A DNA stretch of 64,000 nucleotides, from contig NZ_CP115464.1 in the NCBI RefSeq assembly GCF_027912515.1, positions 1,488,001-1,552,000 of the forward strand, in the 5' to 3' direction. Positions 43,776 through 52,533 of the stretch are shown here, piece after piece; position 1 is the stretch's first letter; each line of letters opens with the position of its first letter. This DNA is from Brevundimonas sp. NIBR10. Its GTDB lineage: Bacteria; Pseudomonadota; Alphaproteobacteria; Caulobacterales; Caulobacteraceae. The position numbers were made by a program, and so were the translations under genes. The notes below the pieces were generated by a model. It searched no databases. It was not told where the DNA came from and worked only from the letters and a program-made list of their open reading frames with translations.

Positions 43776-44573
43776 TCAGGCTGCGCGCAGCGGCGCGCGG
43801 GGCCGCATCCACTGCGACAGGATCCATTTCTCGCCCGACGTCGGTGCCAGGCCCGCGTGGCGTGTCAGGGGATCAGCCCTCCCGTCCGGCGTCACATTGG
43901 CCCACAGAATGGCCGAGCCTTTCGGCCCGCCGAACCGCCGATCGCCGGTCGCGAACGCGGTCTCGCCACCCTCGTAGTCGTCGTTGAGCCGCACCAGACA
44001 GGTCGCGATCCTCTGCCCCGATCGCGCCAGGTCCTCGCGATGGCCGGGCATCGCAGGGTCGAGGAAATCGACGTGCCAGTCGAACTTCTGGCCGGGGGTG
44101 TATCTCAGCACCTGGCTGGGCTCGAGCCCCGGTACCGGCAGCCCCGCCAGCCGCGCGATCCTCTCGCGCACCAGCACCAGCACCATGTCGGTCGCCTCCA
44201 GGTCGAAGGCGAAGGCCGTGTTGGTCCGCACCGGATCGGGCCGCCCGGCCCCCGTGGCCTGATCGTAGATCTCGGCCGGTGCCATCCGCGCCCGCGCCCG
44301 CTCGACCAGCCAGTCGCAGACGGCCGGCGAAACGAAAGCTTCCACCTCCAGGATGTGCGGTCGTTCTGAAAGCACGCGCGGCGCGGGCGGCGTGAGCCAT
44401 CCCTCCAGCCCGTCCGGCTCGGCCTCGATCACGGCCAACGCCCCTGCCGCCAGATCGTGCCCCAACGCTGCCGCCTGACGCAGCCGCGTCATCGCCAGCG
44501 CCGGATCGTAGGGCGTGCCCAGGCCGATGCCGCTGAGCAGCGCCGACCGATGGAGCGCCTCCGCCTCGCTCAT
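43776..44573 (-). CDS. 2-oxoglutarate/Fe(II)-dependent oxygenase, prolyl 4-hydroxylase type
   Basis: Protein of 265 aa. The N-terminal 50 residues look like a Sel1-like helical repeat ([19 protein letters not shown]). The catalytic domain carries the iron triad H167-V-D169 and H239, the 2OG-binding K249, and [16 protein letters not shown], as in P4Hc proteins. It hydroxylates an unknown substrate. Its ATG overlaps the folE stop (ATGA), so it is translationally coupled to folE. Confidence 0.88.
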   Translation of the reverse strand: MSEAEALHRSALLSGIGLGTPYDPALAMTRLRQAAALGHDLAAGALAVIEAEPDGLEGWLTPPAPRVLSERPHILEVEAFVSPAVCDWLVERARARMAPAEIYDQATGAGRPDPVRTNTAFAFDLEATDMVLVLVRERIARLAGLPVPGLEPSQVLRYTPGQKFDWHVDFLDPAMPGHREDLARSGQRIATCLVRLNDDYEGGETAFATGDRRFGGPKGSAILWANVTPDGRADPLTRHAGLAPTSGEKWILSQWMRPRAPLRAA

Positions 44574-45160
44574 CCCCGGCGGGTCAGGCTCAGGAACTCC
44601 TCGCGCGTCCGGTGATCGTCGCGGAAGGCACCCAGCAGGGTCGAGGTGGTCAGGGTGGCCCCCGGCACGTCGACGCCGCGCAGGGTCATGCAGGAATGCT
44701 CGGCCTGGATGACGACGCCGACACCTGCGGGGCGCAGCACCTCGTCGATGGCCGTGGCGATCTCGGCCGTCATCTTTTCCTGGATCTGGAGGCGCCGCGC
44801 ATAGCCCCGCACCACCCGCGCCAGTTTGGAGATGCCCACCACCCGATCGGTGGGCAGATAGGCGACGTGGGCCACGCCGACGACCGGCAGCATGTGATGC
44901 TCGCAGAAACTGACGAACCGGATATCCTTCAGCACCACCATCTGATCGTACCCGCCGACCTCCTCGAAGGTCCGCTCCAGATACTGGCGCGGTTCAACCT
45001 CATAGCCGGCGAACAGTTCCTTGTAGCTGCGGGTCACGCGGCCGGGGGTGTCGAGCAATCCTTCGCGATCCGGATTGTCGCCCGCCCAGCGGATCAAAGT
45101 CCGCACGGCGGCCTCGGCCTCGGCGGGGGAAACGGGGGGAAACGCAACGGGATCGGTCAT
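44570..45160 (-). CDS. folE: GTP cyclohydrolase I
   Basis: First enzyme of tetrahydrofolate synthesis, converting GTP to dihydroneopterin triphosphate; 196 aa. The zinc site C86-E-H-H89 and C157 is intact ([21 protein letters not shown]), and [20 protein letters not shown] is the family signature. There is no long N-terminal extension. The next gene overlaps its stop by 3 bases. Upstream, 200 bases separate it from the divergent fliQ. Confidence 0.96.
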   Translation of the reverse strand: MTDPVAFPPVSPAEAEAAVRTLIRWAGDNPDREGLLDTPGRVTRSYKELFAGYEVEPRQYLERTFEEVGGYDQMVVLKDIRFVSFCEHHMLPVVGVAHVAYLPTDRVVGISKLARVVRGYARRLQIQEKMTAEIATAIDEVLRPAGVGVVIQAEHSCMTLRGVDVPGATLTTSTLLGAFRDDHRTREEFLSLTRRG

Positions 45161-45296
45161 GGCGTCGATATAGCGGTGAAATCGGCAAAGGGGAGGGGGT
45201 GCGACCTTCGCTCCGCCATGCGTGAAAGACAGATCGCGGCGGCGATCCGGATGGCGCGCGCAATCGATGGTGATGACAGGCAGAATGACGCGTCTC

Positions 45297-45311
45297 CTAA
45301 CCCTCCGTTAA
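45297..45311 (+). promoter_or_regulatory. CtrA box for the fliQ operon
   Basis: CTAA, CCCTCCG, TTAA followed by CCA matches the CtrA box in seven of eight positions. It lies 49 bases before the fliQ ATG. Caulobacter fliQR is a classical CtrA target, so this site has external support. Confidence 0.7.
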
Positions 45312-45360
45312 CCACGCTCCCGGCATTTTCTGCCGAGTTTCCCGGAGTGTGAGTTTTCAG

Positions 45361-45624
45361 ATGAACGGCGCGGAAGTTCTGGATGTCGGTCGCGACGCCA
45401 TCTGGCTGACGGTGCAACTGTGCGCCCCCATCCTGCTGGTGGGTCTGGTGGTCGGTGTCGGCATCGGTCTGTTTCAGGCCCTGACCCAGATTCAGGAACA
45501 GACCCTGATCTATGCCCCCAAGATCATCGCCATCTTTGTGTCCCTGCTGCTGTTCCTGCCGCTGATGGGGGCCCTGCTGGGCGGGTTCATGAGGACGATC
45601 GCCGCCCGCATCGCCGGGATGTAG
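45361..45624 (+). CDS. fliQ: FliQ, flagellar export gate protein
   Basis: Protein of 87 aa with two membrane helices (WLTVQLCAPILLVGLVVGVG and PKIIAIFVSLLLFLPLMGAL) around the conserved FQALTQIQEQTL. It wraps the FliP-FliR core of the export gate. ATG 45361 is used; an in-frame GTG at 45349 would add four residues. It is first in the fliQ-fliR-flhB operon. Confidence 0.95.
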   Translation: MNGAEVLDVGRDAIWLTVQLCAPILLVGLVVGVGIGLFQALTQIQEQTLIYAPKIIAIFVSLLLFLPLMGALLGGFMRTIAARIAGM

Positions 45625-45631
45625 CGACGCG

Positions 45632-46411
45632 GTGGAGCCTTATGCGACCAGCGAACAGGTCTGGACCGGCGCGCTGATCTTCGCACGCATCGGCGCCATC
45701 CTGCTGACCCTGCCGGGCATCGGCGAAAGCTATGTGCCGCCGCGCATCCGCCTGTCCCTGGCCCTGGTCGTGACCCTGGCGCTGTGGCCCATCGTCGCCG
45801 GTGGTCTGCCGCCCCTGCCGCAGAGCCTGGGCACCATGGTCGGCTGGATCATCCGTGAGGTCGTCACCGGCCTGATGATCGGGATGCTGCTGCGGATGTT
45901 CACCTCGGCCCTGTCGACGGCTGGCGAGATCGTGTCGCTCCAGACCACCCTCAGCTTCGCCCAGACCGCAAACCCGCTCCAGGCCCAGCCCGGCACCACG
46001 ATCGCGTCCTTCCTGATGCTGTTCGGGACGGTGCTGGTGTTCGCCACCAACACCCATCACCTGTTCATCGCCGGACTTGTCGGCTCGTACCAGACCATCG
46101 CCCCGATGAAACCGCTCCTGATGGGTGACTTTGCCCAGATGGCGGTCCGCACCGTCGGCGACAGCTTCGCCCTGGGGCTGCAACTCGCCGCGCCGGTGGT
46201 GGTCTTCGCCCTGATCTTCAACCTGGCCTCGGGGTTGGTGGCGCGGGTCATGCCGGCATTTCAGGTCTTCTTCGCCGCCGCCCCGCTCAGCGTCATCCTG
46301 GGCCTGTCCATCTTCGCCCTGTCGCTGGGGGTGATGGGCACCGTGTTCATCGATCGGTACCGCGCGGTCGCCCGCGTGTTCGCCGCGGGCGCAGGAGGCG
46401 TCGGTGGCTGA
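45632..46411 (+). CDS. fliR: FliR, flagellar export gate protein
   Basis: Protein of 259 aa starting at GTG 45632, seven bases after fliQ. Six or so membrane helices; family landmarks FARIGAILLTLPGIGESYVP, PLQAQPGTTIASFLMLFGTV and NLASGLVARVMPAFQVFFAA are clear. It completes the FliPQR channel. Its last 8 bases overlap the flhB start. Confidence 0.95.
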   Translation: MEPYATSEQVWTGALIFARIGAILLTLPGIGESYVPPRIRLSLALVVTLALWPIVAGGLPPLPQSLGTMVGWIIREVVTGLMIGMLLRMFTSALSTAGEIVSLQTTLSFAQTANPLQAQPGTTIASFLMLFGTVLVFATNTHHLFIAGLVGSYQTIAPMKPLLMGDFAQMAVRTVGDSFALGLQLAAPVVVFALIFNLASGLVARVMPAFQVFFAAAPLSVILGLSIFALSLGVMGTVFIDRYRAVARVFAAGAGGVGG

Positions 46412-47477
46412 AGGCGCCGATCCCGAGTCCAAGACAGAAGAAGCCTCTCCTCAGAAACTCGAGGAGGCGCGAAAGAAGGGCGACGTCGCCAAGTCGCCCG
46501 ACGTCGCCCAGGCCCTGAGCCTGATGGGGGCCTGCGCCGTCATCGTCTTCGGCGGGTCATACTTCGCCACCACCATGGCCGAAGGGTTCCTGCCCTTCAT
46601 CGCCTCGCCCCACGCCATGATCGGCGGTCTGGATGCGGGCGGCGGCCTCGAAATCGGCATGCACGCCCTGTGGATCGTCGTGCCCTTCCTGGGCGCCGTG
46701 ATGCTGGCCACCATCATCGGCGGCGTCGGCGGCAATGTGGCCCAGAGCGGCGGTCTGATCTTCAGCGGCGAGAAGATGAAGCCGAAATGGGAGAAGGTCA
46801 GTCCCATGGCCGGGTTCAAGCGCATCTACGGCCCCGACGGCCTGATGCAGTTCGGTCAGACCCTGCTCAAGCTGATCGCCGTCGGGGTGATCTGCTGGAT
46901 GGTGCTCAAGCCCCATATGCGCGAGTTCGAGATGATGGCCGCCATGAGCCCGGCGACCATCCTTCCCCTGGCGCGCGACATGATGATCGCCCTGATGATG
47001 TCGGCCCTGGTCTTCCTGGGGCTGACGGCCGGCGGTGACTTCATCTGGCAGAAGATCCGCTTCGCCAAGCGGATGCGGATGTCCAAGGAAGAGGTCAAGG
47101 AGGAGTACAAGAACTCGGAAGGCGACCCGCACGTCAAGGCCAAGCTCAAGCAGATCCGCATGCAGAAAAGCCGCCAGCGGATGATGCAGAACGTGCCCAC
47201 GGCCACGGTCATCGTCACCAACCCGACCCACTATTCCGTCGCCCTGCGCTACGAGGACGGCGACGCCGCTCCCGTCTGCGTGGCCAAGGGCGTCGACGCC
47301 GTCGCCCTGCGCATCCGCGAGGTCGCCCGCGAACACAAGGTCCCGATCGTCGAGAACGTCCCCCTGGCCCGCGCTCTCTACGCCGCCGTGGACATCGACG
47401 AGACCATCCCGCGCGAGCATTTCGAAGCCGCCGCCAAGGTCATCGGCTTCGTCATGCAGAAGCGGAAGCGGCGGTAA
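46404..47477 (+). CDS. flhB: FlhB, export switch protein
   Basis: Protein of 357 aa from GTG 46404, which overlaps fliR by 8 bases; GGAGG lies upstream. The start EKTEEASPQKLEEARKKG-like segment (SKTEEASPQKLEEARKKGDV) is typical. Four membrane helices lie between about 40 and 210. The autocleavage site N273-P-T-H276 is intact and lets the protein switch from rod/hook to filament export. It is last in the fliQRflhB operon, followed by a repeat element. Confidence 0.96.
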   Translation: MAEGADPESKTEEASPQKLEEARKKGDVAKSPDVAQALSLMGACAVIVFGGSYFATTMAEGFLPFIASPHAMIGGLDAGGGLEIGMHALWIVVPFLGAVMLATIIGGVGGNVAQSGGLIFSGEKMKPKWEKVSPMAGFKRIYGPDGLMQFGQTLLKLIAVGVICWMVLKPHMREFEMMAAMSPATILPLARDMMIALMMSALVFLGLTAGGDFIWQKIRFAKRMRMSKEEVKEEYKNSEGDPHVKAKLKQIRMQKSRQRMMQNVPTATVIVTNPTHYSVALRYEDGDAAPVCVAKGVDAVALRIREVAREHKVPIVENVPLARALYAAVDIDETIPREHFEAAAKVIGFVMQKRKRR

Positions 47478-47643
47478 GTCTTCTTCTCCCGCGCAGCGGG
47501 GGAAGTGTCGCGTCCCTGAGCGCAGCGAAGGCAGCGACGATGGGGGTCGTGTCACGCAGGGCGAAGAAGGAAGACTTCCCCCATCGGTCCTGGTCTCGCT
47601 CCGCTCGACGACGGACCGCTTTCCCCCGCGAGCGGGGGAAGAA
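47478..47643. repeat. Palindromic intergenic repeat element, copy 3
   Basis: About 165 bases with outer arms CTTCTTCTCCCGCGCAGCGG at left and CCCCGCGAGCGGGGGAAGAA at right. Inner parts include GAGCGCAGCGAAGGCAGCGA and CTTCCCCCATCGGTCCTGG. It fills the gap between flhB and the rpoN promoter and may end the flhB transcript. Confidence 0.75.
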
Positions 47644-47664
47644 TGACGGGGCCGTCCCCACCGC

Positions 47665-47679
47665 TTAGAGCGCCGTTAA
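47665..47679 (+). promoter_or_regulatory. CtrA-like box upstream of rpoN
   Basis: TTAG, AGCGCCG, TTAA followed by CC matches in seven of eight positions. It lies 39 bases before ATG 47719, a spacing like that of the other boxes. Confidence 0.55.
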
Positions 47680-47718
47680 CCGCTTGCCGTCATCGTGGGC
47701 GACAGCAAGTTCCGGGCC

Positions 47719-49278
47719 ATGTCGGCCCCCTTATCGAAAGACGCAACGATCGTGGTTGGGCAAAGGCTGGAGATCAGGCAGGGGCAGGGCCTCGTCATCA
47801 CGCCCCAGCTCCAGCAGGCGATCAAACTGCTGCAGCTCTCGAACCAGGAACTGGACGAATATGTCGAGGCCGAGCTCGAAAAGAACCCCCTCCTGCAACG
47901 CGACGAGACCGACGGCACCCCTGTCGAGAGCCGTCTGGAGGAGGCCCGCGACGCGCCTGCCGAAATCACCCGCTCCGACGAACTCAGCTTCACCGACGGC
48001 GAGGCCTCGGATCGCTCATCCACCGTCGATGCGCGCGAGGACGACGTCTATGGCGACGCCACCCCCGGCGAACGGACCTCGGACCGGCTGTCCGATGACG
48101 CGGCCTCCCAGCCCGGCCTGTCGGACTGGTCGGCGGCGGGCAAGGGTGGGTCGTTCAACGATGGCGACGGCGGCGAACGCCCCGACGCCCAGATCCCCAC
48201 CCTGTCCGAACACCTTCAGGCCCAGGCTTCCTCGGCCGGGTTTTCGGCGGTCGATCACGCCATCGCGCTCAGCCTGATCGACGGGGTCGATGACGGCGGC
48301 TATCTGCGGGGCGAACTGGCCGAGATCGCCGACCGGCTGGGCTGCGGCCTCGATCGCGTCGAGGCGGTGCTGATCGTCTGTCAGGGCTTCGAGCCCACCG
48401 GCGTCATGGCCCGCTCCGTGCCCGAATGCCTGAGGTTGCAACTGGTCGAGCGCAACCGCTTCGACCCGGCCATGGCCGCCCTGCTCGACAACCTCGAACT
48501 GCTGGCCCGGCGCGACCTGACGGCCCTGCGCCAGGCCTGCGGCGTCGATGCCGAAGACCTGTCGGAGATGATCACAGAGCTGAAGGGCCTGACGCCGCGT
48601 CCCGGCGCGGGCTTCGGTCATGAGACGGCCCAGACGGTGATCCCCGACGTCCACGTCCGCCCCGACCCGGCCGGCGGCTGGAAGGTCGAGCTCAACTCCG
48701 ACACCCTGCCGCGCCTGCTGGTCGATAAACGCTATCACGCGACCATCTCGGCCGGTGCCCGCACCGAGACCGAAAAGACCTTCGTCGCCGACTGCGCGGC
48801 CCAGGCCTCCTGGCTGGTCAAGTCGCTGGACCAGCGGGCCCGCACCATCCTGAAGGTCGGGGCCGAGATCGTGCGCCAGCAGGACGCTTTCCTCGCGTTC
48901 GGCGTCGAGTTCCTGCGCCCCCTGAACCTGAAGACCGTCGCCGACGCCATCGGCATGCACGAATCGACGGTCAGTCGCGTGACCTCCAACAAATACGTCT
49001 CGACCCCGCGCGGCGTGTTCGAGCTGAAATTCTTCTTCACCGCCTCGATCAATGCGACGGGCGACGGCGCGGCCCATTCCGCCGAAGCCGTCCGGCACCG
49101 GATCAAGGCGATGATCGATCACGAAGGCCGCGACGGCGACGTCCTGTCCGACGACCGCATCGTCGAATTGTTGAACGAGGCCGGGATCGACATCGCCCGC
49201 CGGACCGTGGCCAAGTACCGGGAAGCCTTGAGGATTCCGTCCTCGGTGCAGCGCCGTCGGATGCTGAAGTTCGCCTGA
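47719..49278 (+). CDS. rpoN: RNA polymerase sigma-54 factor
   Basis: Sigma-54 of 519 aa. Region I (GQRLEIRQGQGLVITPQLQQ, then AIKLLQLSNQELDEYVEAEL) binds activators. The core-binding and crosslink regions follow, and the C-terminal RpoN box ARRTVAKYRE recognises the -24 element. It works with FlbD on late flagellar genes such as the flagellin at 21994. ATG 47719 is preferred because it follows the CtrA-like box at a suitable distance; an in-frame GTG at 47695 would add eight residues. The acidic stretch at about 60-150 is variable in the family. Confidence 0.95.
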   Translation: MSAPLSKDATIVVGQRLEIRQGQGLVITPQLQQAIKLLQLSNQELDEYVEAELEKNPLLQRDETDGTPVESRLEEARDAPAEITRSDELSFTDGEASDRSSTVDAREDDVYGDATPGERTSDRLSDDAASQPGLSDWSAAGKGGSFNDGDGGERPDAQIPTLSEHLQAQASSAGFSAVDHAIALSLIDGVDDGGYLRGELAEIADRLGCGLDRVEAVLIVCQGFEPTGVMARSVPECLRLQLVERNRFDPAMAALLDNLELLARRDLTALRQACGVDAEDLSEMITELKGLTPRPGAGFGHETAQTVIPDVHVRPDPAGGWKVELNSDTLPRLLVDKRYHATISAGARTETEKTFVADCAAQASWLVKSLDQRARTILKVGAEIVRQQDAFLAFGVEFLRPLNLKTVADAIGMHESTVSRVTSNKYVSTPRGVFELKFFFTASINATGDGAAHSAEAVRHRIKAMIDHEGRDGDVLSDDRIVELLNEAGIDIARRTVAKYREALRIPSSVQRRRMLKFA

Positions 49279-49349
49279 TCGGCGATCAGCTTTGCCACAA
49301 ATCCGTGATATGGATTGACACCTTCCGCGAGGAGTCGCGTTCTACTCCC

Positions 49350-50021
49350 ATGCAAGTGCAAGTGAGCGGCAAGCATGTGGATGTCGGCGAAGCGTTAGGC
49401 TCGCGCATCTCCCAGGAACTCGAAGAGGGCGTCGGAAAATACTTCGAACGCGGCGGTGAAAACGCCGAGGTCGTGGTGTCCAAGGACGGTTTCGGCTTCA
49501 AGGTGGACTGTTGGGTCCGCCTGGCGTCGGGGCAGACCCTCGTGACGACGGGCATGGGCGGCGACGCCCATTCCGCCTTCACGGAAAGTCTCGACAAGCT
49601 CGAGAAGCGGGTGCGTCGTTACAAGCGACGGCTCAAGGACCACCACGCCGGGCCCAAGGGCCTCTCCCCCGAAAAGACCGAAATGGCTGCGGCCGAGGTC
49701 GCCCATTCGATCGTGTTCCGTAACCCCGATGAGGTCGAGGACGAGGTCTTCGGCGATGCGGGAACCCAGGACGGCCCGCCGCCCGTCGGCATGGTGATCG
49801 CCGAAACCCAGAGCGAAATCCGCACCATCACCGTCGGTCGTGCCGTGGCCGAGCTCGACATGACGGGCTATCCGGTCGTGCTCTTCAGGAATGCGGCGCA
49901 CGGCGGCCTGTCGGTCGTCTATCGTCGGCCTGACGGAAACGTCGGGTGGATCGACCCGGAACGGACCATCACCTCCAATGGTGCCGCCAAGAGCAACGGA
50001 CACGCTTCCGCAAGCGTTTAG
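49350..50021 (+). CDS. hpf: Ribosome hibernation promoting factor, long form
   Basis: Protein of 223 aa from ATG 49350. The N-terminal HPF domain (MQVQVSGKHVDVGEALGSRI, LDKLEKRVRRYKRRLKDHH) blocks the ribosome decoding centre. The C-terminal domain (SEIRTITVGRAVAELDMTGY, VVLFRNAAHGGLSVVYRRPD, GNVGWIDP) joins two 70S ribosomes into 100S particles, the long form. It lies between rpoN and ptsN as in most proteobacteria. An earlier in-frame ATG at 49305 would add 15 residues with no family support. Confidence 0.94.
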   Translation: MQVQVSGKHVDVGEALGSRISQELEEGVGKYFERGGENAEVVVSKDGFGFKVDCWVRLASGQTLVTTGMGGDAHSAFTESLDKLEKRVRRYKRRLKDHHAGPKGLSPEKTEMAAAEVAHSIVFRNPDEVEDEVFGDAGTQDGPPPVGMVIAETQSEIRTITVGRAVAELDMTGYPVVLFRNAAHGGLSVVYRRPDGNVGWIDPERTITSNGAAKSNGHASASV

Positions 50022-50109
50022 GGTGTAGGGCTATGCGAAGGCGGGCGGAGCGTCTAAACGGCGCCCGCCCGCCGATCGTGGGCTGTCAGTGATTTGAGTC
50101 GGGGATAGC

Positions 50110-50574
50110 ATGGACATCGATGACCTGCTCGCGCCGGACGGTATCGTCCTGCGCAGCGGCGCTTCGTCAAAGCGCCAGGCACTGCACGTCGTCGCCGAGG
50201 CGGCGGCGCAGTCGCTGAACCTCGACGCCGATCGCGTACTGGACGCCCTGCTCGAACGTGAGGCCCTGGGCTCGACCGGTCTTGGCTCTGGCGTCGCCAT
50301 CCCCCACGCCCGCATCGAGGGCCTGAGCCGTATCTCTGCGGTCTTCGTGCGTCTGGACGCGCCGGTGGCCTTCGGCTCGGTGGATGACCGGCCCGTGGAC
50401 CTGCTGTTCGCCCTGTTCGCCCCGCCGCGCGACGGTGCCGAACACCTCAGGGCTCTGGCGGCAGTGTCGCGCGCCCTGCGTTCGCCGGAACTGCGTGAGA
50501 AGCTGCGCCAAGCTCGCACCGTCGATGCGGTCCATGCCCTGTTCGTCCGCAACGAGGCGGCAACCGCCGCCTGA
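50110..50574 (+). CDS. ptsN: PTS nitrogen-regulatory EIIA protein
   Basis: EIIA-Ntr of 154 aa. The phosphorylated histidine is H66 in GSGVAIPHARIEGL. LLAPDGIVLRSGASSKRQAL opens the domain, and RPVDLLFALFAPPRDGAEHL follows the active site. It takes phosphate from NPr and regulates potassium, nitrogen and stress functions. Position after rpoN and hpf is conserved. Confidence 0.94.
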   Translation: MDIDDLLAPDGIVLRSGASSKRQALHVVAEAAAQSLNLDADRVLDALLEREALGSTGLGSGVAIPHARIEGLSRISAVFVRLDAPVAFGSVDDRPVDLLFALFAPPRDGAEHLRALAAVSRALRSPELREKLRQARTVDAVHALFVRNEAATAA

Positions 50575-50611
50575 GCGCGGCCCCGGAGTGGCCGATCGGC
50601 CTCTGCCTAAA

Positions 50612-50869
50612 TCAGTGAACGGAGACCGGGGCGAGCTCGTGCGCCACGGCGGCGGCGAAGGCGGTTTCCCGATCCATCATGACGGCCAGCCGCTCACCGT
50701 TCGCGCCATGCACGGCATACAGGGTCTGGTCCGGATCGATGTCGAAGCCGCCCAGATCCTTCAACGGGGTGTCGCTGAGCACATCGGCGGCCGTGATCTC
50801 GCGCACATAGACGAGATCCGGGGCACCCAGGCCGGCGAAATCTTCCTTGGTCATACGCGTCGACAGCAT
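50612..50869 (-). CDS. DUF1150 family protein
   Basis: Small protein of 85 aa matching DUF1150 (TKEDFAGLGAPDLVYVREIT, DPDQTLYAVHGANGERLAVM, DRETAFAAAVAHEL). In alphaproteobacteria this family is usually encoded next to a small heat-shock gene, as here, and is of unknown function. It lies 74 bases after the Hsp20 gene and is convergent with ptsN. Confidence 0.9.
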   Translation of the reverse strand: MLSTRMTKEDFAGLGAPDLVYVREITAADVLSDTPLKDLGGFDIDPDQTLYAVHGANGERLAVMMDRETAFAAAVAHELAPVSVH

Positions 50870-50943
50870 CGAAACGCCTCCTTCTGGATAGGGTAACGCC
50901 CGGTTCCCCGGACGGTTCGCATCAAGGCTCTGATCGGTCGCGA

Positions 50944-51363
50944 TCAGGCCGAGCGAATGGGGATGCGGCGCACGGCCGCGATATGGTCGGGCCGCTTCAT
51001 GTCGACGTGCAGCAGGCCGTGCTCCAGGGCCGCGCCCTCGACCTCCAGCCCGTCGGCCAGCACAAAGCTGCGGACGAAACCCCGCGCCGCGATGCCGCGA
51101 TGCAGAAACGCCTGGTCCGCCTCGCCGACCGGCTCGCGCTTGCCGGCGATGGTCAGCTGGCGACCTTCAAGGGTCACGGCCAGGTCATCGGGCGTGAATC
51201 CGGCGACGGCCAGGGTGATCCGGACCTCGCTCTCGCCGCGTTGCTCGACGTTGTAGGGCGGATAGGACTCGTTCGCGGCCTTGGCGGCGCGGTCGATCAG
51301 GGCCCGTGTCTGGTCGAAACCGAGCAAAAAGGGGCTGTCGAACAGGATGGTTCGTGTGGTCAC
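50944..51363 (-). CDS. Small heat-shock protein, Hsp20/IbpA type
   Basis: Protein of 139 aa from GTG 51363. The alpha-crystallin domain runs from about 36 to 125 (YPPYNVEQRGESEVRITLAV, AGFTPDDLAVTLEGRQLTIA, FLHRGIAARGFVRSFVLADG), with a C-terminal RRIPIRSA containing the I-x-I anchoring motif. It holds unfolded proteins during heat stress. GAGG lies about 13 bases before the GTG. The 121 bases upstream, to the cysK end, show no obvious RNA thermosensor. Confidence 0.92.
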   Translation of the reverse strand: MTTRTILFDSPFLLGFDQTRALIDRAAKAANESYPPYNVEQRGESEVRITLAVAGFTPDDLAVTLEGRQLTIAGKREPVGEADQAFLHRGIAARGFVRSFVLADGLEVEGAALEHGLLHVDMKRPDHIAAVRRIPIRSA

Positions 51364-51484
51364 GTTGGCGAGTCCTCAAATCAAGCGACTGCGACGCCCA
51401 TCTCCCTGAAGCGGCGAGTTCGGCGTCGGGCCTGAATATGGGGAAGGCGGACGAACCTGCAACCGCCTCGTGGACGCCCGGCCG

Positions 51485-52513
51485 TCAGGCGGCCGCCGCC
51501 GCCGCCGCGGCTTGCGTCCACGGCGGCGTCGGCAGCCCCTTGCTGAGCAGGAAATCGGCGTTGAACAGCTTGGATGCATAGCGCGAGCCGGGATCGCACA
51601 GGCAGGTCACAATGGTCTGGCCCGGCCCCAGATCTCGGGCTAGCCGCACCGCCCCCGCCAGGTTCACCCCCGCCGATCCGCCCAGCGACAAGCCCTCGTG
51701 CTGGACCAGGTCGAACAGGATGGGCAGGAACTCGGCATCCTCGATCCGATAGGCATGGTCGGGCTTGAACCCTTCCAGATTGCCCGTGATCCGCGCCACC
51801 CCGATGCCCTCGGTGATCGAGGAGCCTTCCGACGTCATCTGGCCTTGCGTGAACCAGTTGAACATGGCCGCGCCTGCCGGATCGGCGATGGCGATTCGGA
51901 TGTCGGGGTTCTGCTCTCTCAGATACTGTGACACGCCGACGATGGTGCCGCCCGAGCCGATGGCGCTGACGAACGCGTCCACCTTGCCTTCGGTCTGGGC
52001 CCAGATCTCCGGGCCGGTGGTCGCGTAGTGGGCCTCGCGATTGGCCAGGTTGTCGAACTGATTGGACCAGATCGCGCCGTTGGGTTCCGACGCGTTCAGC
52101 TCGCCCGCCAGCCGGCCGGAATAGTGGACGAAATGGTTGGGGCTCGAGAACGGCGCGGCGTCGACCTCGACCAGCCGGGCCCCCAGCGAGCGGATGGCCT
52201 GCTTCTTTTCCTCGGACTGGGTCCGCGGAATCACGATGACCACGGGATGGCCCAAAGCGGCCCCGACGAGGGCCAGGCCGATGCCGGTATTGCCCGCCGT
52301 GCCCTCGACGATGGTCCCGCCGGGCTTGAGCGCGCCGGACGCCCGCGCCGACTGGACGATCGACAGGGCGGCGCGGTCCTTGATCGAGCCGCCGGGGTTC
52401 ATGAACTCGGCCTTGCCCAGGATCTCGCAGCCGGTCAGGTCCGACAGGCGGTTCAGCCGGATCAGCGGTGTGTTGCCGATCAGGTCGGTGATGGAGGCGG
52501 TGGTCACGGGCAT
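51485..52513 (-). CDS. cysK: Cysteine synthase A
   Basis: PLP enzyme of 342 aa that makes cysteine from O-acetylserine and sulfide. ATG 52513 starts MPVTTASITDLIGNTPLIRL. The PLP lysine is K45 in NPGGSIKDRAA; GTAGNTGIGLALVGA is the cofactor phosphate loop region and SAIGSGGTIVGVSQYL a second one. The protein ends in nine consecutive alanines (after PPWTQ), an unusual tail. The open frame extends upstream over cysH as shadow. It is last in the cys operon, 20 bases after cysH. Confidence 0.94.
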   Translation of the reverse strand: MPVTTASITDLIGNTPLIRLNRLSDLTGCEILGKAEFMNPGGSIKDRAALSIVQSARASGALKPGGTIVEGTAGNTGIGLALVGAALGHPVVIVIPRTQSEEKKQAIRSLGARLVEVDAAPFSSPNHFVHYSGRLAGELNASEPNGAIWSNQFDNLANREAHYATTGPEIWAQTEGKVDAFVSAIGSGGTIVGVSQYLREQNPDIRIAIADPAGAAMFNWFTQGQMTSEGSSITEGIGVARITGNLEGFKPDHAYRIEDAEFLPILFDLVQHEGLSLGGSAGVNLAGAVRLARDLGPGQTIVTCLCDPGSRYASKLFNADFLLSKGLPTPPWTQAAAAAAAA

Positions 52514-52533
52514 ACTCTGTAGGGAAGGGGCGG

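Noticed and set aside
51364..51484. ROSE-type RNA thermometer before the Hsp20 gene
   Set aside because: No hairpin pairing with the ribosome site was seen.
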